From positions 1 through 47,888 of the forward strand of contig JAHBWO010000011.1 of assembly GCA_019636945.1 (NCBI GenBank): a stretch of DNA of 47,888 nt, given 5' to 3'. This DNA comes from Nitrospira sp. GTDB taxonomy: Bacteria > Nitrospirota > Nitrospiria > Nitrospirales > Nitrospiraceae. Below, piece by piece: positions 8,517 through 16,295 of this stretch. Under the pieces are notes generated by a model. That model was not told the DNA's origin. It ran no database searches and saw only the letters and a program-made list of their open reading frames with translations. A program made the position numbers and the translations under genes. The first letter of the stretch is position 1, and the number at the start of each line of letters is the position of its first letter.

Positions 8517-8902
8517 GAGGTCACGCGCCAGGCTCGCCATCCCAGAATGCCCCAGCCCACGATGAAGAGAACGCCACCGACCGGCGTCACAGCCCCCAAC
8601 CAGCGGATTCCTAGTAGCGACACGCCATAGAGGCTCCCCGAAAACAGCAGCGTTCCGGCCAAAAACAGCCACCCGGCCTTCGCTGCGCCTGCATCGCGCC
8701 AGATGCTTCCCACAAATCCGCATAAAACCATGCCGAACGCATGGTACATCTGATAGCGGGTTGCCTTCTCGTAGACATCCAACAGATGCTGATCCAATAT
8801 ATCCTTTAACGCATGCGCCCCAAAGGCGCCGGCTGCAACGCCCAATCCGGCACTGAGAGCGCCGATTGCCACCAACCGACGAGCTGCGACCTCGACATCC
8901 AT
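8513..8902 (-). CDS. DUF423 family membrane protein
   Basis: The product is 129 residues from MDVEVAARRL (ATG at 8900-8902), with GGAGGAG about ten bases upstream; an upstream in-frame ATG at 8932 would add ten residues. It has four hydrophobic segments and the DUF423 hallmark GAFGAHALKDILD near the N-terminus, then YEKATRYQMYHAFGMVLCG and the glycine-rich LFSGSLYGVSLLG. This is a small inner-membrane protein of unknown role. The IS481 element has landed on its stop codon. The duplicated GTTAGG restores the stop, so the protein is unchanged. Confidence 0.88.
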   Translation of the reverse strand: MDVEVAARRLVAIGALSAGLGVAAGAFGAHALKDILDQHLLDVYEKATRYQMYHAFGMVLCGFVGSIWRDAGAAKAGWLFLAGTLLFSGSLYGVSLLGIRWLGAVTPVGGVLFIVGWGILGWRAWRVTS

Positions 8903-9022
8903 CGTAGAGTGCTCCTCCGAGTATTCGCCCATAACCGTCCGACGCGATCATACGCGATCCCAGGAGAATACGCCATCGACGTAAAACCGAGATGCCGTGT
9001 TTTCATCTGATAGAATTAGGCT

Positions 9023-9292
9023 ATGCAGCGCCGATGGATCACCGGATGGCTTCTGTGGCTCAGCATAGGCCTCTCGACTGCAACCTTGGCCGAAGCAGCC
9101 GACTCACAACAGGTTGAGCAACGAAAAGGTCTCACCGTCGACGATCTCACACGAGGACTACGGAGCGCCGCACGGAACATCGAAAAAGAGATCCCCAAAA
9201 TCGGACCAGCAATTGGCAAGACGATTAAATCCGTTACAGGAAGTAATTCAGAAAAAGCCAAACCTCAAGATCCACCATCCGGTAAAAGGTAG
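9023..9292 (+). CDS. Small secreted hypothetical protein
   Basis: The product is 89 residues with a clear Sec signal peptide (MQRRWITGWLLWLSIGLSTA, cleavage likely after AEA near residue 25). The short mature part is polar and partly amphipathic (LTRGLRSAARNIEKEIPKIG), with a lysine- and proline-rich tail. No family is recognised. It may be periplasmic and membrane-associated through the amphipathic helix. Confidence 0.55.
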   Translation: MQRRWITGWLLWLSIGLSTATLAEAADSQQVEQRKGLTVDDLTRGLRSAARNIEKEIPKIGPAIGKTIKSVTGSNSEKAKPQDPPSGKR

Positions 9293-9404
9293 GCTTCCTC
9301 TCATTCTTAAGCCGTACGCCCCTCAAATCAGCCTTTGATTCTTGCTGCTGACTCCTGTATGGTTACTACCTAGTTTTTGAACTCACTGCGAAAGAGTGAT
9401 CATC

Positions 9405-9860
9405 ATGTGGGACAAAAAAAGAGAAGGCGATTCCGACAACGGACATTTCACCGTGCTGGGAAAGGACGTCACGTTCAAGGGCATCGTCCACTTTCACAGT
9501 ACGGTTCAGCTCGACAGCTCGATCGAGGGTGAAATCCATGCAAAAGGGATGTTGGTGATCGGTGAGAATGCCACGATCCGAGGGACCATTGTTGCCGAAA
9601 CCATCGTGACCAGAGGAAAGATCCATGGCAACGTAACCGCGACCAGCAAAATCCAACTGCTCAAGCCAGCCGTTGTCCTTGGTGACATTTCTGCGCCGTC
9701 GTTCTCAATGGAAGAGGGTGCCTTTTTTAAAGGATCGATCGACATGGGCTCCCATCCGGTGGCGGATGAGCTCCAACAGACGCCTCTGGTCTTGACGGAA
9801 CCGCCTCAAAGGCTGACACTCTCCCGCCCGGTATTGATCGAGAGCGAGCGAGAGAGCTGA
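9405..9860 (+). CDS. Bactofilin family polymer-forming protein
   Basis: The product is 151 residues from MWDKKREGD; a GTG three codons earlier (9396) is an alternative start. The central 100 residues are the bactofilin right-handed beta-helix, seen as regular short hydrophobic repeats with glycine turns (DVTFKGIVHFHSTVQLDSS, GMLVIGENATIRGTIVAE, GKIHGNVTATSKIQLL). Short disordered ends flank it. Bactofilins form nucleotide-free filaments, often at the inner membrane, that place cell-wall or appendage machinery. No M23 peptidase, a frequent partner, is adjacent, so its job here is not shown. Confidence 0.9.
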   Translation: MWDKKREGDSDNGHFTVLGKDVTFKGIVHFHSTVQLDSSIEGEIHAKGMLVIGENATIRGTIVAETIVTRGKIHGNVTATSKIQLLKPAVVLGDISAPSFSMEEGAFFKGSIDMGSHPVADELQQTPLVLTEPPQRLTLSRPVLIESERES

Positions 9861-10115
9861 CAACTGTTGCCGTGAGGCTCGCAGGACCAACTGCGAGTTC
9901 CTCCATGATCGCACCAGCGGGTCCCGCCTGGTAAGCTCCTTCCCGCCACTGCCTCCTTGTTGAACCGCCTCTCTCATTCTGTTGAGCCCAGTTACAGCCC
10001 TGTGCTGTGCAACCGGACGGCTGATGTCCTATTCCCTTCGCTCTCCTCCTTCCGCATCGGATCTCATTTCTGTAAGATAACAACCCTCGTCGTTGTCCGA
10101 CCCGGAGATGGCCCA

Positions 10116-11765
10116 ATGGCCCGAACTGCATCGTTCCATTCATTGGTTCGCGTGATGACCGCCGCATTCTTGGCTGAACGCCGGCAGTGCTCTGCTCGTG
10201 ATGCGCTTGGAGCGATCCAAGAATTGAGGTCACGAAGCACCTCACAGTCGATCTCGCGTCGCCAGTTTCTACTCGGAGCCGGAGCAACAGGCGCCACCGT
10301 GGCTATGGCAACGATGACCGGACTTCCTCCACGTGCGACGGCCGCCAAGCCATCACCTTCCTTACTCTCCGTGGGCATCGTCGGCGCCGGACTCGCCGGA
10401 TTGACTTGCGCCGACACGCTCAAGAGCCGTGGTATTCGAGCCACGATCTATGAAGCGGCAGATCGAGCAGGCGGCCGCTGCTGGTCCTTACGAGATCGTT
10501 TCCCCGGCCAGATTGCAGAACGAGGCGGCGAGCTCATCGACAATCTGCATAAGACCATGCTGGGGTATGCGAAACGATTCCGCCTTGCTCTGGAAGATGT
10601 CAACAAAGAGCCGGGTGCAGTGTTCTACCATTTCTATGGGCAACGTTACTCTGAAGCCGCGGTCGTAGCGGAATTTCGTGATTTCATCTCGGTGATGCGG
10701 TTCGACCTGAACCGTCTCTCGCGAGAAGTGACGGCGACCTCCCATACCATCGACGACGTGATCCTCGACCGTACAAGTCTACTGGCCTATCTGGAAGGTC
10801 ACAACGGAGCCGGCGTCCCTGCAGGACCGCTTGCGAAGGCTGCGATCATCGCCGCCTATGAAGCTGAGTATGGACTTACAGCGGGAGACCAAAGTTGCCT
10901 CTCGTTTTTGTTGTTCATTCATGCCGACCGCCGCTCAAAATTCACTCCCTTCGGGGTGTTCAGTGACGAACGGTATCATGTCGTCGACGGCAATGACCGG
11001 ATCATCGAAGGACTGGCCCGCGAGCTTTCAGGACAAATCCTATACGACACCAAACTCCTACGCGTCCACAAGCTGAGCGATGAACGAATTGAGCTGACGT
11101 TTCAACAAGGCTCCCGCACTGTGACCGTCTCGCATGATGTCGCTGTGTTGGCGATCCCTTTCACGACGCTTCGCCAGATTGACCTGGATTCCAGCCTGCA
11201 ACTCCCTCCTGCGCAGCGGGCCGCCATTCAAGGACTGGGGTATGGAACGAACGCGAAAATGATGATCGGCTTCTCAAGCCGACCTTGGCGACCACTCGGC
11301 GGGAACGGAACGGCTTATACGGATCTCCTCCACGTGCAAACGACATGGGAAACCAACCCGACTTTGGGATCAGACAACCGCGGAATTCTCACCGACTATT
11401 CGAGCGGGCCCCGTGGAGCCGGACTGGACCCCGGTGCAGTCCAAACAGAAGTCACGGAGTTCTTACGAGATTTGAATCGAGTCTACCCAGGCACACTTGG
11501 AGCTGCGTCCAAGGATATACACGGACAGTACCGCGCACATCTCGAACATTGGCCGTCAAATCCTCTGATGGAAGGCAGCTATACCTGCTACCGGCCAGGC
11601 CAATTCACAACGATGGCAGGTCTGGAAGGCGTTCCAGTCGGCAATCTCTTGTTTGCCGGCGAACACACCAACTCGTTCTACGAATGGCAGGGCTTCATGG
11701 AAGGCGCCGCACTCTCCGGCATTGCAATAGCACAATCCATTCTGGCCAGGGCCAACACTCGTTGA
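10116..11765 (+). CDS. Tat-exported FAD-dependent amine oxidase
   Basis: The start ATG at 10116 has GGAGA eight bases upstream; the frame itself is open from 9957. The product is 549 residues. A long N-region is followed by the twin-arginine motif SRRQFLLGAG and a hydrophobic stretch ending ATAAK, so export as a folded flavoprotein is expected. The FAD-binding dinucleotide motif is VGIVGAGLAGLTCADTL, then EAADRAGGRCWS. The C-terminal FAD motif is LLFAGEHTNSFYEWQGFMEG. This is the flavin monoamine oxidase (PF01593) family, which oxidises primary or secondary amines to aldehyde, ammonia and peroxide. pxpB follows by 17 bp, suggesting one operon. Confidence 0.88.
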   Translation: MARTASFHSLVRVMTAAFLAERRQCSARDALGAIQELRSRSTSQSISRRQFLLGAGATGATVAMATMTGLPPRATAAKPSPSLLSVGIVGAGLAGLTCADTLKSRGIRATIYEAADRAGGRCWSLRDRFPGQIAERGGELIDNLHKTMLGYAKRFRLALEDVNKEPGAVFYHFYGQRYSEAAVVAEFRDFISVMRFDLNRLSREVTATSHTIDDVILDRTSLLAYLEGHNGAGVPAGPLAKAAIIAAYEAEYGLTAGDQSCLSFLLFIHADRRSKFTPFGVFSDERYHVVDGNDRIIEGLARELSGQILYDTKLLRVHKLSDERIELTFQQGSRTVTVSHDVAVLAIPFTTLRQIDLDSSLQLPPAQRAAIQGLGYGTNAKMMIGFSSRPWRPLGGNGTAYTDLLHVQTTWETNPTLGSDNRGILTDYSSGPRGAGLDPGAVQTEVTEFLRDLNRVYPGTLGAASKDIHGQYRAHLEHWPSNPLMEGSYTCYRPGQFTTMAGLEGVPVGNLLFAGEHTNSFYEWQGFMEGAALSGIAIAQSILARANTR

Positions 11766-11782
11766 CGTAAATTCGTTCTCCC

Positions 11783-12526
11783 ATGCCTCCAGCCAATCGT
11801 CCAACACGTGCGCATCGAGCTTCGAACGCGACATTTCGCATCCTGCCGCTTGGCGACTCGGCAGTCACAATCGAATTCGGGAACCAGATCAATCCGGAAA
11901 CCAACTCCCGGGTTGTTGCATTCGCGAAGGCGGTCATCGATCAGCATTGGCAGGGTCTTCACGATATCGTCCCAACCTATCGATCGGTCACCGTTCACTT
12001 TGATCCGCACCAATGGGATTCAGCCACGTTGGCCAAGAGACTCAAGGCCTTACCGCGACGAGAACCAGGCCAGGCTGAACCACCAGGCATTCTCCATGAG
12101 ATTCCCGTCTTGTATGGCGGGGACTGGGGACCGGATTTGGAAGAGGTCGCAACCTTCGCCGGTCTACAACCAGCTGAAGCCATCGCGTTGCACGTCTCGG
12201 TGCCCTATCGTGTCTATATGCTCGGATTCAGCCCAGGCTTTCCCTATCTGGGACTCGTGCCTGAACAGCTGGCCATGCCTCGCCGTGCAACTCCACGTAC
12301 GAAGGTCCCGGCCGGATCTGTCGGTATCGCCGATCGACAAACCGGGATTTACCCCACGGCAACTCCAGGCGGGTGGCAGCTCATCGGGAGAACACCGATC
12401 TCTCTGTATCGGAAGGCGAGGACCGATCCGTTCTTGTTGAAGCCAGGTGATAGCGTTCGATTCAAACCGATTGTACGGGATGAGTTCGATCAGCTGAGCC
12501 GCGAGACCGAGCATGACGACCATTGA
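11783..12526 (+). CDS. pxpB: 5-oxoprolinase subunit PxpB (KipI family)
   Basis: The product is 247 residues. It has the family blocks RILPLGDSAVTIEFGNQI near the N-terminus, PYRVYMLGFSPGFPYLG in the middle, and PRTKVPAGSVGIADRQTG with YPTATPGGWQLIGRTP toward the end. With PxpA and PxpC it forms the ATP-dependent 5-oxoprolinase that opens pyroglutamate to glutamate in the cytosol. The older name is allophanate hydrolase subunit 1, or KipI in Bacillus. It overlaps pxpA by 14 bp (ATG inside its last codons), so translation is likely coupled. Confidence 0.92.
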   Translation: MPPANRPTRAHRASNATFRILPLGDSAVTIEFGNQINPETNSRVVAFAKAVIDQHWQGLHDIVPTYRSVTVHFDPHQWDSATLAKRLKALPRREPGQAEPPGILHEIPVLYGGDWGPDLEEVATFAGLQPAEAIALHVSVPYRVYMLGFSPGFPYLGLVPEQLAMPRRATPRTKVPAGSVGIADRQTGIYPTATPGGWQLIGRTPISLYRKARTDPFLLKPGDSVRFKPIVRDEFDQLSRETEHDDH

Positions 12527-13274
12527 TCTGAACAGTGACGTGGGCGAGTACGCCACCCCTGAGTGGCTGGCTCGTGAAGCTGAACTCATCCCACTGATTA
12601 CATCCGCCAACATCGCCTGCGGCGTTCATGCAGGGACGCCCGATCTCATGCGCCGAACAGCGAGACTCGCCTCCCAGCACAGCGTCGCCATCGGCGCCCA
12701 TCCAGGATTTCCTGACACAGAACATTTCGGACGCCGCGATCGCCAGATCCAGGCAGAGGAGGTTGAATCGCTCCTGTCCACACAGTTGAACACTCTTGCT
12801 GGTGTGCTGTCATCGGAACAACTGACGTTGGCCCATGTCAAACTGCACGGCGCGTTCTATAACTTGGCAGCAAGAGATCACAGGGTGGCCGAGGCCGTTA
12901 CACGAACCATCGCATCATTCGATCCTCACCTGCTGCTGTTCGCTCTGGCCGGATCGGAGCTAGCCAAGAGCGGCCGAACCGCCGGACTGACCGTCATCGA
13001 GGAAGCCTTTGCCGACCGAGCCTACCGGTCGGATGGAACGCTCGTGCCTCGTACCGAGCCCGGCGCGATGATTGAATCTTCCCAACAGGTACGGCAGCAG
13101 CTCCGTGCGATCCTCAAAGGCTCTGTCACAAGCGTGGATGGGCAATCAGTACCAATCCAGGCTGACACCCTCTGTGTTCACCTAGATAGCCCGCACGCGG
13201 TTACGTTCCTCCGTCTGGTTCGACAGGAGATTGAGTCGGCTGGTATTCACATCGCCAAGCCGCTCTCGCCATGA
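12513..13274 (+). CDS. pxpA: 5-oxoprolinase subunit PxpA (LamB/YcsF family)
   Basis: The product is 253 residues. It starts MTTIDLNSDVGEYATPEW, the equivalent of the usual DLNCDLGE motif, and has SANIACGVHAGTPDLMRRT, AIGAHPGFPDTEHFGRR and HVKLHGAFYNLAARD, all typical. The Cys of DLNCD is Ser here. PxpA provides the barrel-like subunit where the opened or phosphorylated intermediate is hydrolysed. It lies between pxpB and pxpC with overlaps at both ends, so the three subunits are made together. Confidence 0.93.
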   Translation: MTTIDLNSDVGEYATPEWLAREAELIPLITSANIACGVHAGTPDLMRRTARLASQHSVAIGAHPGFPDTEHFGRRDRQIQAEEVESLLSTQLNTLAGVLSSEQLTLAHVKLHGAFYNLAARDHRVAEAVTRTIASFDPHLLLFALAGSELAKSGRTAGLTVIEEAFADRAYRSDGTLVPRTEPGAMIESSQQVRQQLRAILKGSVTSVDGQSVPIQADTLCVHLDSPHAVTFLRLVRQEIESAGIHIAKPLSP

Positions 13275-14248
13275 TGGAACTCCACCCGGCAAAGATTCTT
13301 GTCCTCAAGAGCGGGTGGCTCACCACGGTGCAAGACCTGGGACGCTATGGCCGTCAGCACTGTGGCGTGTCCGTCTCGGGAGTGATGGATTCCTTCTCCA
13401 CGATTGTGGCGAATCGGTTGGTAGGGAACCCAGACCAGGCGGCAGTACTCGAATGCACACTGAAAGGACCGGAACTCCAGTTCGAACAGGATACCGTCGT
13501 GGCCATCACGGGGGCCGACCTCTCCCCGACCATCGATGGTCACAACGCTCCGACGTGGGAATGCATCCTGATTCCCCACGGCAGCCGACTCCACTTCGGG
13601 TTGCCACGAGCCGGGGCGCGGGCATACCTTGCCGTCGCAGGCGGCTTCGAAGTCCCGCTAGTAATGGACAGCCGCTCGACCCATTGGGCGAGTGAAACAG
13701 GCGGACATCATGGGAGACCGTTGAAATCAGGAGATGTCTTGTATGGTGGACAAGCAGGCCCATCTGTTACGCAACGAATCGGCACGGGACTCCCCGGATC
13801 GCTACACCCGCACTATGAACGCTCCGTCACCCTGCACATCATTCCTGGTCCACAATACGATTTCTTTGCCAACCATTCGATCACGGCCCTGACGGAAACC
13901 TCCTATACCGTCTCCCCTCAATCCGATCGCATGGGCTATCGCTTGGCTGGACCAAAGATCGCTCGAACAGACTCGGATCAATTCATCTCCGACGGTACTG
14001 CCATGGGAGCCTTGCAAGTCCCCTCAGATGGGCAACCGATCCTCTTGATGGCCGACCGGCAGACCACCGGAGGCTATCCCAAGATTGCGGTCGTGAGTTC
14101 GGCAGATCTCCCCCTTGCTGCACAACTGACTCCCGGCGACAGGATTAATTTTATTCTGTGCACCGTGGCCCACGCTCAAACCCTATTGCGAACGCACCGT
14201 GCCAGGCTCGACGCAGCCTTGCCGCCATCTGACAGGCTCCACACATGA
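13271..14248 (+). CDS. pxpC: 5-oxoprolinase subunit PxpC (KipA / biotin-dependent carboxyltransferase family)
   Basis: The product is 325 residues. It shows the family opening VLKSGWLTTVQDLGRYGRQ, the GVSVSGVMDSF loop, RAGARAYLAVAGGFEVP-type residues and SQSDRMGYRL (here SPQSDRMGYRLAG) followed by SDGTAMGALQVPSDGQPIL. Despite the family name the protein does not need biotin in this complex; with PxpB it phosphorylates 5-oxoproline. The start ATG overlaps the pxpA stop (ATGATG). This is the last gene of the operon; a non-coding gap with a sigma-54-type promoter follows. Confidence 0.93.
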   Translation: MMELHPAKILVLKSGWLTTVQDLGRYGRQHCGVSVSGVMDSFSTIVANRLVGNPDQAAVLECTLKGPELQFEQDTVVAITGADLSPTIDGHNAPTWECILIPHGSRLHFGLPRAGARAYLAVAGGFEVPLVMDSRSTHWASETGGHHGRPLKSGDVLYGGQAGPSVTQRIGTGLPGSLHPHYERSVTLHIIPGPQYDFFANHSITALTETSYTVSPQSDRMGYRLAGPKIARTDSDQFISDGTAMGALQVPSDGQPILLMADRQTTGGYPKIAVVSSADLPLAAQLTPGDRINFILCTVAHAQTLLRTHRARLDAALPPSDRLHT

Positions 14249-14363
14249 TCGGCTGACACAGTGATGCTGTCGAACCGACCCCTCCGACTGTTTTCGCATC
14301 GGTAATTCTTAACTGAAACCGTACTCTCTACTGGGGCCACACTGTATCCATTCTGATACTCAC

Positions 14364-14381
14364 TGAGTCAAAAGAGATTCA
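14364..14381 (+). promoter_or_regulatory. Candidate enhancer site (inverted repeat), copy 1
   Basis: TGAGTC, six bases, GATTCA forms a near-perfect inverted repeat inside a conserved block, GATACTCACTGAGTCAAAAG. It begins 104 bases before the -12 GC of the sigma-54-type promoter at 14455. The same block at the same distance occurs before the patatin gene (16089). Position and symmetry fit an activator binding site of a bacterial enhancer-binding protein. Confidence 0.5.
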
Positions 14382-14454
14382 TTGCATCTTCTTCGATGTC
14401 TCTGATAACCACACAATACTTGAGAATTCACGACATTTCCCCACATGCATGATG

Positions 14455-14470
14455 TGGTCCGTTCCTTGCT
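14455..14470 (+). promoter_or_regulatory. Sigma-54-type promoter, copy 1
   Basis: TGGTCCGTTCCTTGCT matches the -24/-12 consensus TGGCAYRNNNNTTGCW at GG and GC with exactly ten bases between them, and in the TTGC block. Transcription would begin near 14480, about 65 bp before the ATG at 14545 and upstream of the nuclease-domain gene. The last ten bases plus the following TACA are shared with copy 2. Confidence 0.6.
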
Positions 14471-14544
14471 GTACAGGGATGGTACTAAGCTGAGAAACGA
14501 GGAAGGCAAGAACAAGCAGGGAACTTTCACGAGAGGAATATACG

Positions 14545-14733
14545 ATGGACACATCGCTATGGTTGAGTGCCGGCTGGTTACTCTTATTGATCGTGGTCAG
14601 TCTGACTGCTGACAAAAATTCCCTGTCGCAACAGACAGCAGTGGGGCCGGTACTCAGTCAGTCGTCATACGCAACCCCATCGCTTGAGCCAGGGTCAAGA
14701 CACGGACGTACGGTCACGCAACAGCTCCGATAA
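14545..14733 (+). CDS. Small membrane-anchored or secreted peptide, uncertain
   Basis: The frame has 62 codons. AGAGGA stands eight bases before the ATG, and it is the first frame after the sigma-54-type promoter. Residues 4-22 are hydrophobic (SLWLSAGWLLLLIVVSLTA), a possible signal anchor, and the rest is polar and Ser/Thr/Gln-rich with no clear structure. No family is recognised. The context supports expression; the reading frame alone is weak evidence. The nuclease-domain gene follows by 145 bp. Confidence 0.4.
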   Translation: MDTSLWLSAGWLLLLIVVSLTADKNSLSQQTAVGPVLSQSSYATPSLEPGSRHGRTVTQQLR

Positions 14734-14878
14734 GAACAACGCCCCTCCTGGAACAACAAGTCACCCCAGGAGAATCGGCCTGCCACCAGAATGCGGTCGT
14801 GCGATTAAAGCAGACAACGGTACCCTTGTCATGGATTCCAACAGACCACCCCATCCCCCCTGAAAGGAGACAGACGAT

Positions 14879-15895
14879 ATGGGTAAGTTGATGATCGATG
14901 GGACAGTGGATCTGTCACAGTTCTGGCCGATCGGCGAGTCCGATGCCGATACGACGAAGATTCTGCTGACGGTCTCTCCTGGTGCCGTCCAATACCACCC
15001 AACCGATGACGTTCCCCGCCCCACCACGAAATATGACGATGCCTGTGTCAAATCGTTCGGCCAACTGAAGCCGGTGATTAAGGATGGGAAGATCACCCTG
15101 CGTCTACAGGGACTCGACGCACCTGAGCTGCATTATCAACCGCAGTCGATGAAGGGGAAGATTTATAAAGGTCAGCCGTTTGGGAGCCTCAAAGGATCTG
15201 GGCTGGTCAAAAAATATCGCCAGCGTCAGGCGGAAACCGCCACGGTTCGACTGGGCCGCTACCTCAGCACACTCGGCGCCTCCCCGCTCCCCTGCCGATT
15301 TCAGACAGCGGTGACGGATCATGAAGGTCCGGCCGATGCCGTGGACAAGTACGGACGGTTCGTCGGTAACGTGTTTGTGAATGGGATCGACATCAATCTA
15401 GAGATTCTCCGGCAAGGACTGGCGATCGTGGCGCTGTATAACTCCATGCATCCAGCTGAAATGGACGCTTGCCTGGAGGCGTGGGCTATTGGGAAAACCG
15501 CCACCGATGGTGTGGCCCAATACCAGACCCGTATGATTGGTGAGTTCGACCCTCAACTCCTCTACCAATCCCCGGCAACAGCCACGCTCACGCCGGAAAA
15601 GACCAAGAAGTTTATCCACCCCAAGCTCTACCGTCGCCAATGTACCTGGTGGGCCTATCGCAAACTCGGCACATTCAAAGGCGGCTTCGACACCTATCTC
15701 AGCCTGTTTCCGGACGATGTGTTCTATGAACGGTCCAGCATGCGTGATGAAGGATTCTTAGCTGCGACCCCGTTCCAAATCGAAAAAATGGTAAAGGCCG
15801 GCCGGCAGGTGATCTATGCTCCGGATGAAATCGTCTTCAAAGAAGCCGGCTCACGGCGGTTTACTACTGACGGGCAAGAAATACGAGAATGGTAA
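14879..15895 (+). CDS. Staphylococcal-nuclease-like domain protein with C-terminal extension
   Basis: The product is 338 residues with GGAG nine bases before the ATG. It has no signal peptide. The SNase-type OB fold spans roughly residues 20-215. Active-site residues are present: DADT (Ca ligand), RLQGLDAPE (Arg, Asp and Glu equivalents of R35, D40, E43) and DKYGRFVGNV (R87 equivalent). A spacer rich in Lys/Gln interrupts the fold. About 130 extra residues follow, with an odd CTWWAYRKLGTFKGGF stretch that I cannot assign. The usual family function is Ca-dependent cleavage of DNA or RNA. It lies downstream of a sigma-54-type promoter, suggesting induction by a specific signal. Confidence 0.8.
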   Translation: MGKLMIDGTVDLSQFWPIGESDADTTKILLTVSPGAVQYHPTDDVPRPTTKYDDACVKSFGQLKPVIKDGKITLRLQGLDAPELHYQPQSMKGKIYKGQPFGSLKGSGLVKKYRQRQAETATVRLGRYLSTLGASPLPCRFQTAVTDHEGPADAVDKYGRFVGNVFVNGIDINLEILRQGLAIVALYNSMHPAEMDACLEAWAIGKTATDGVAQYQTRMIGEFDPQLLYQSPATATLTPEKTKKFIHPKLYRRQCTWWAYRKLGTFKGGFDTYLSLFPDDVFYERSSMRDEGFLAATPFQIEKMVKAGRQVIYAPDEIVFKEAGSRRFTTDGQEIREW

Positions 15896-16088
15896 GTCGG
15901 CTGGCACCAGAACATCTCTCAGTTCCAGGTCATCGAGAGGAAGTCGCAGAAGCGCCCCTTATTCTTCGCCTCTTTCTGGATGACTAGCTCGGAGCTTTTC
16001 CCGGTTTCAGAGACAGCTGCTGAAGGCGAAGCCTGGAGAAGCAAGGAAAGGCCAAGCCAGCCGGAAATGAATTCATTTGGATACACAC
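15896..16088. other. Intergenic region before the second enhancer-like site
   Basis: A reverse-strand frame (15919-16128) ends in residues like QKEAKNKGRFCDFLSMTWN, but it has no ribosome site and runs into the enhancer-like site, so I do not call it. No terminator was found after the nuclease-domain gene. The rest of the gap to the patatin start holds the two regulatory sites described separately. Confidence 0.35.
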
Positions 16089-16106
16089 TGAATCGAAAGA
16101 GATTCA
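16089..16106 (+). promoter_or_regulatory. Candidate enhancer site (perfect inverted repeat), copy 2
   Basis: TGAATC, six bases (GAAAGA), GATTCA is a perfect inverted repeat. With its flank (GATACACACTGAATCGAAAG) it matches the block at 14355 with only a few changes. It begins 105 bases before the -12 GC of the next promoter, against 104 in copy 1. Confidence 0.55.
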
Positions 16107-16180
16107 CCGCGGAGGCTTCACTATACATACCGACTGTGGTGCTCCATCGGTAAGATCATCCGTTCTTGCGGTTTTCATTG

Positions 16181-16196
16181 CGGCCTGTTCCTTGCT
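16181..16196 (+). promoter_or_regulatory. Sigma-54-type promoter, copy 2
   Basis: CGGCCTGTTCCTTGCT carries GG and GC ten bases apart with a full TTGCT, as in the -24/-12 consensus; only the first T is C. The predicted start is near 16206, about 90 bp before the patatin ATG. GTTCCTTGCT is identical to copy 1. Confidence 0.6.
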
Positions 16197-16295
16197 ATAC
16201 AAACAGAATACCGAAGAAGTTTTTCAGCGGATGACGACACGCTCTCCCTCGCTCATGATGAGCCCTAACTCGGAAATATCCAGATGGAGCTACCG

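Noticed and set aside
16062..16079. CCGGAAATGAATTCATT shared with CCGGAGATGAATTCATT before nhaA (46403)
   Set aside because: The match is short, centres on a simple palindrome, and no flanking similarity or shared promoter elements accompany it.
15919..16128. Reverse-strand frame ending KNKGRFCDFLSMTWN
   Set aside because: It has no ribosome site and runs across the enhancer-like inverted repeat of the patatin promoter.
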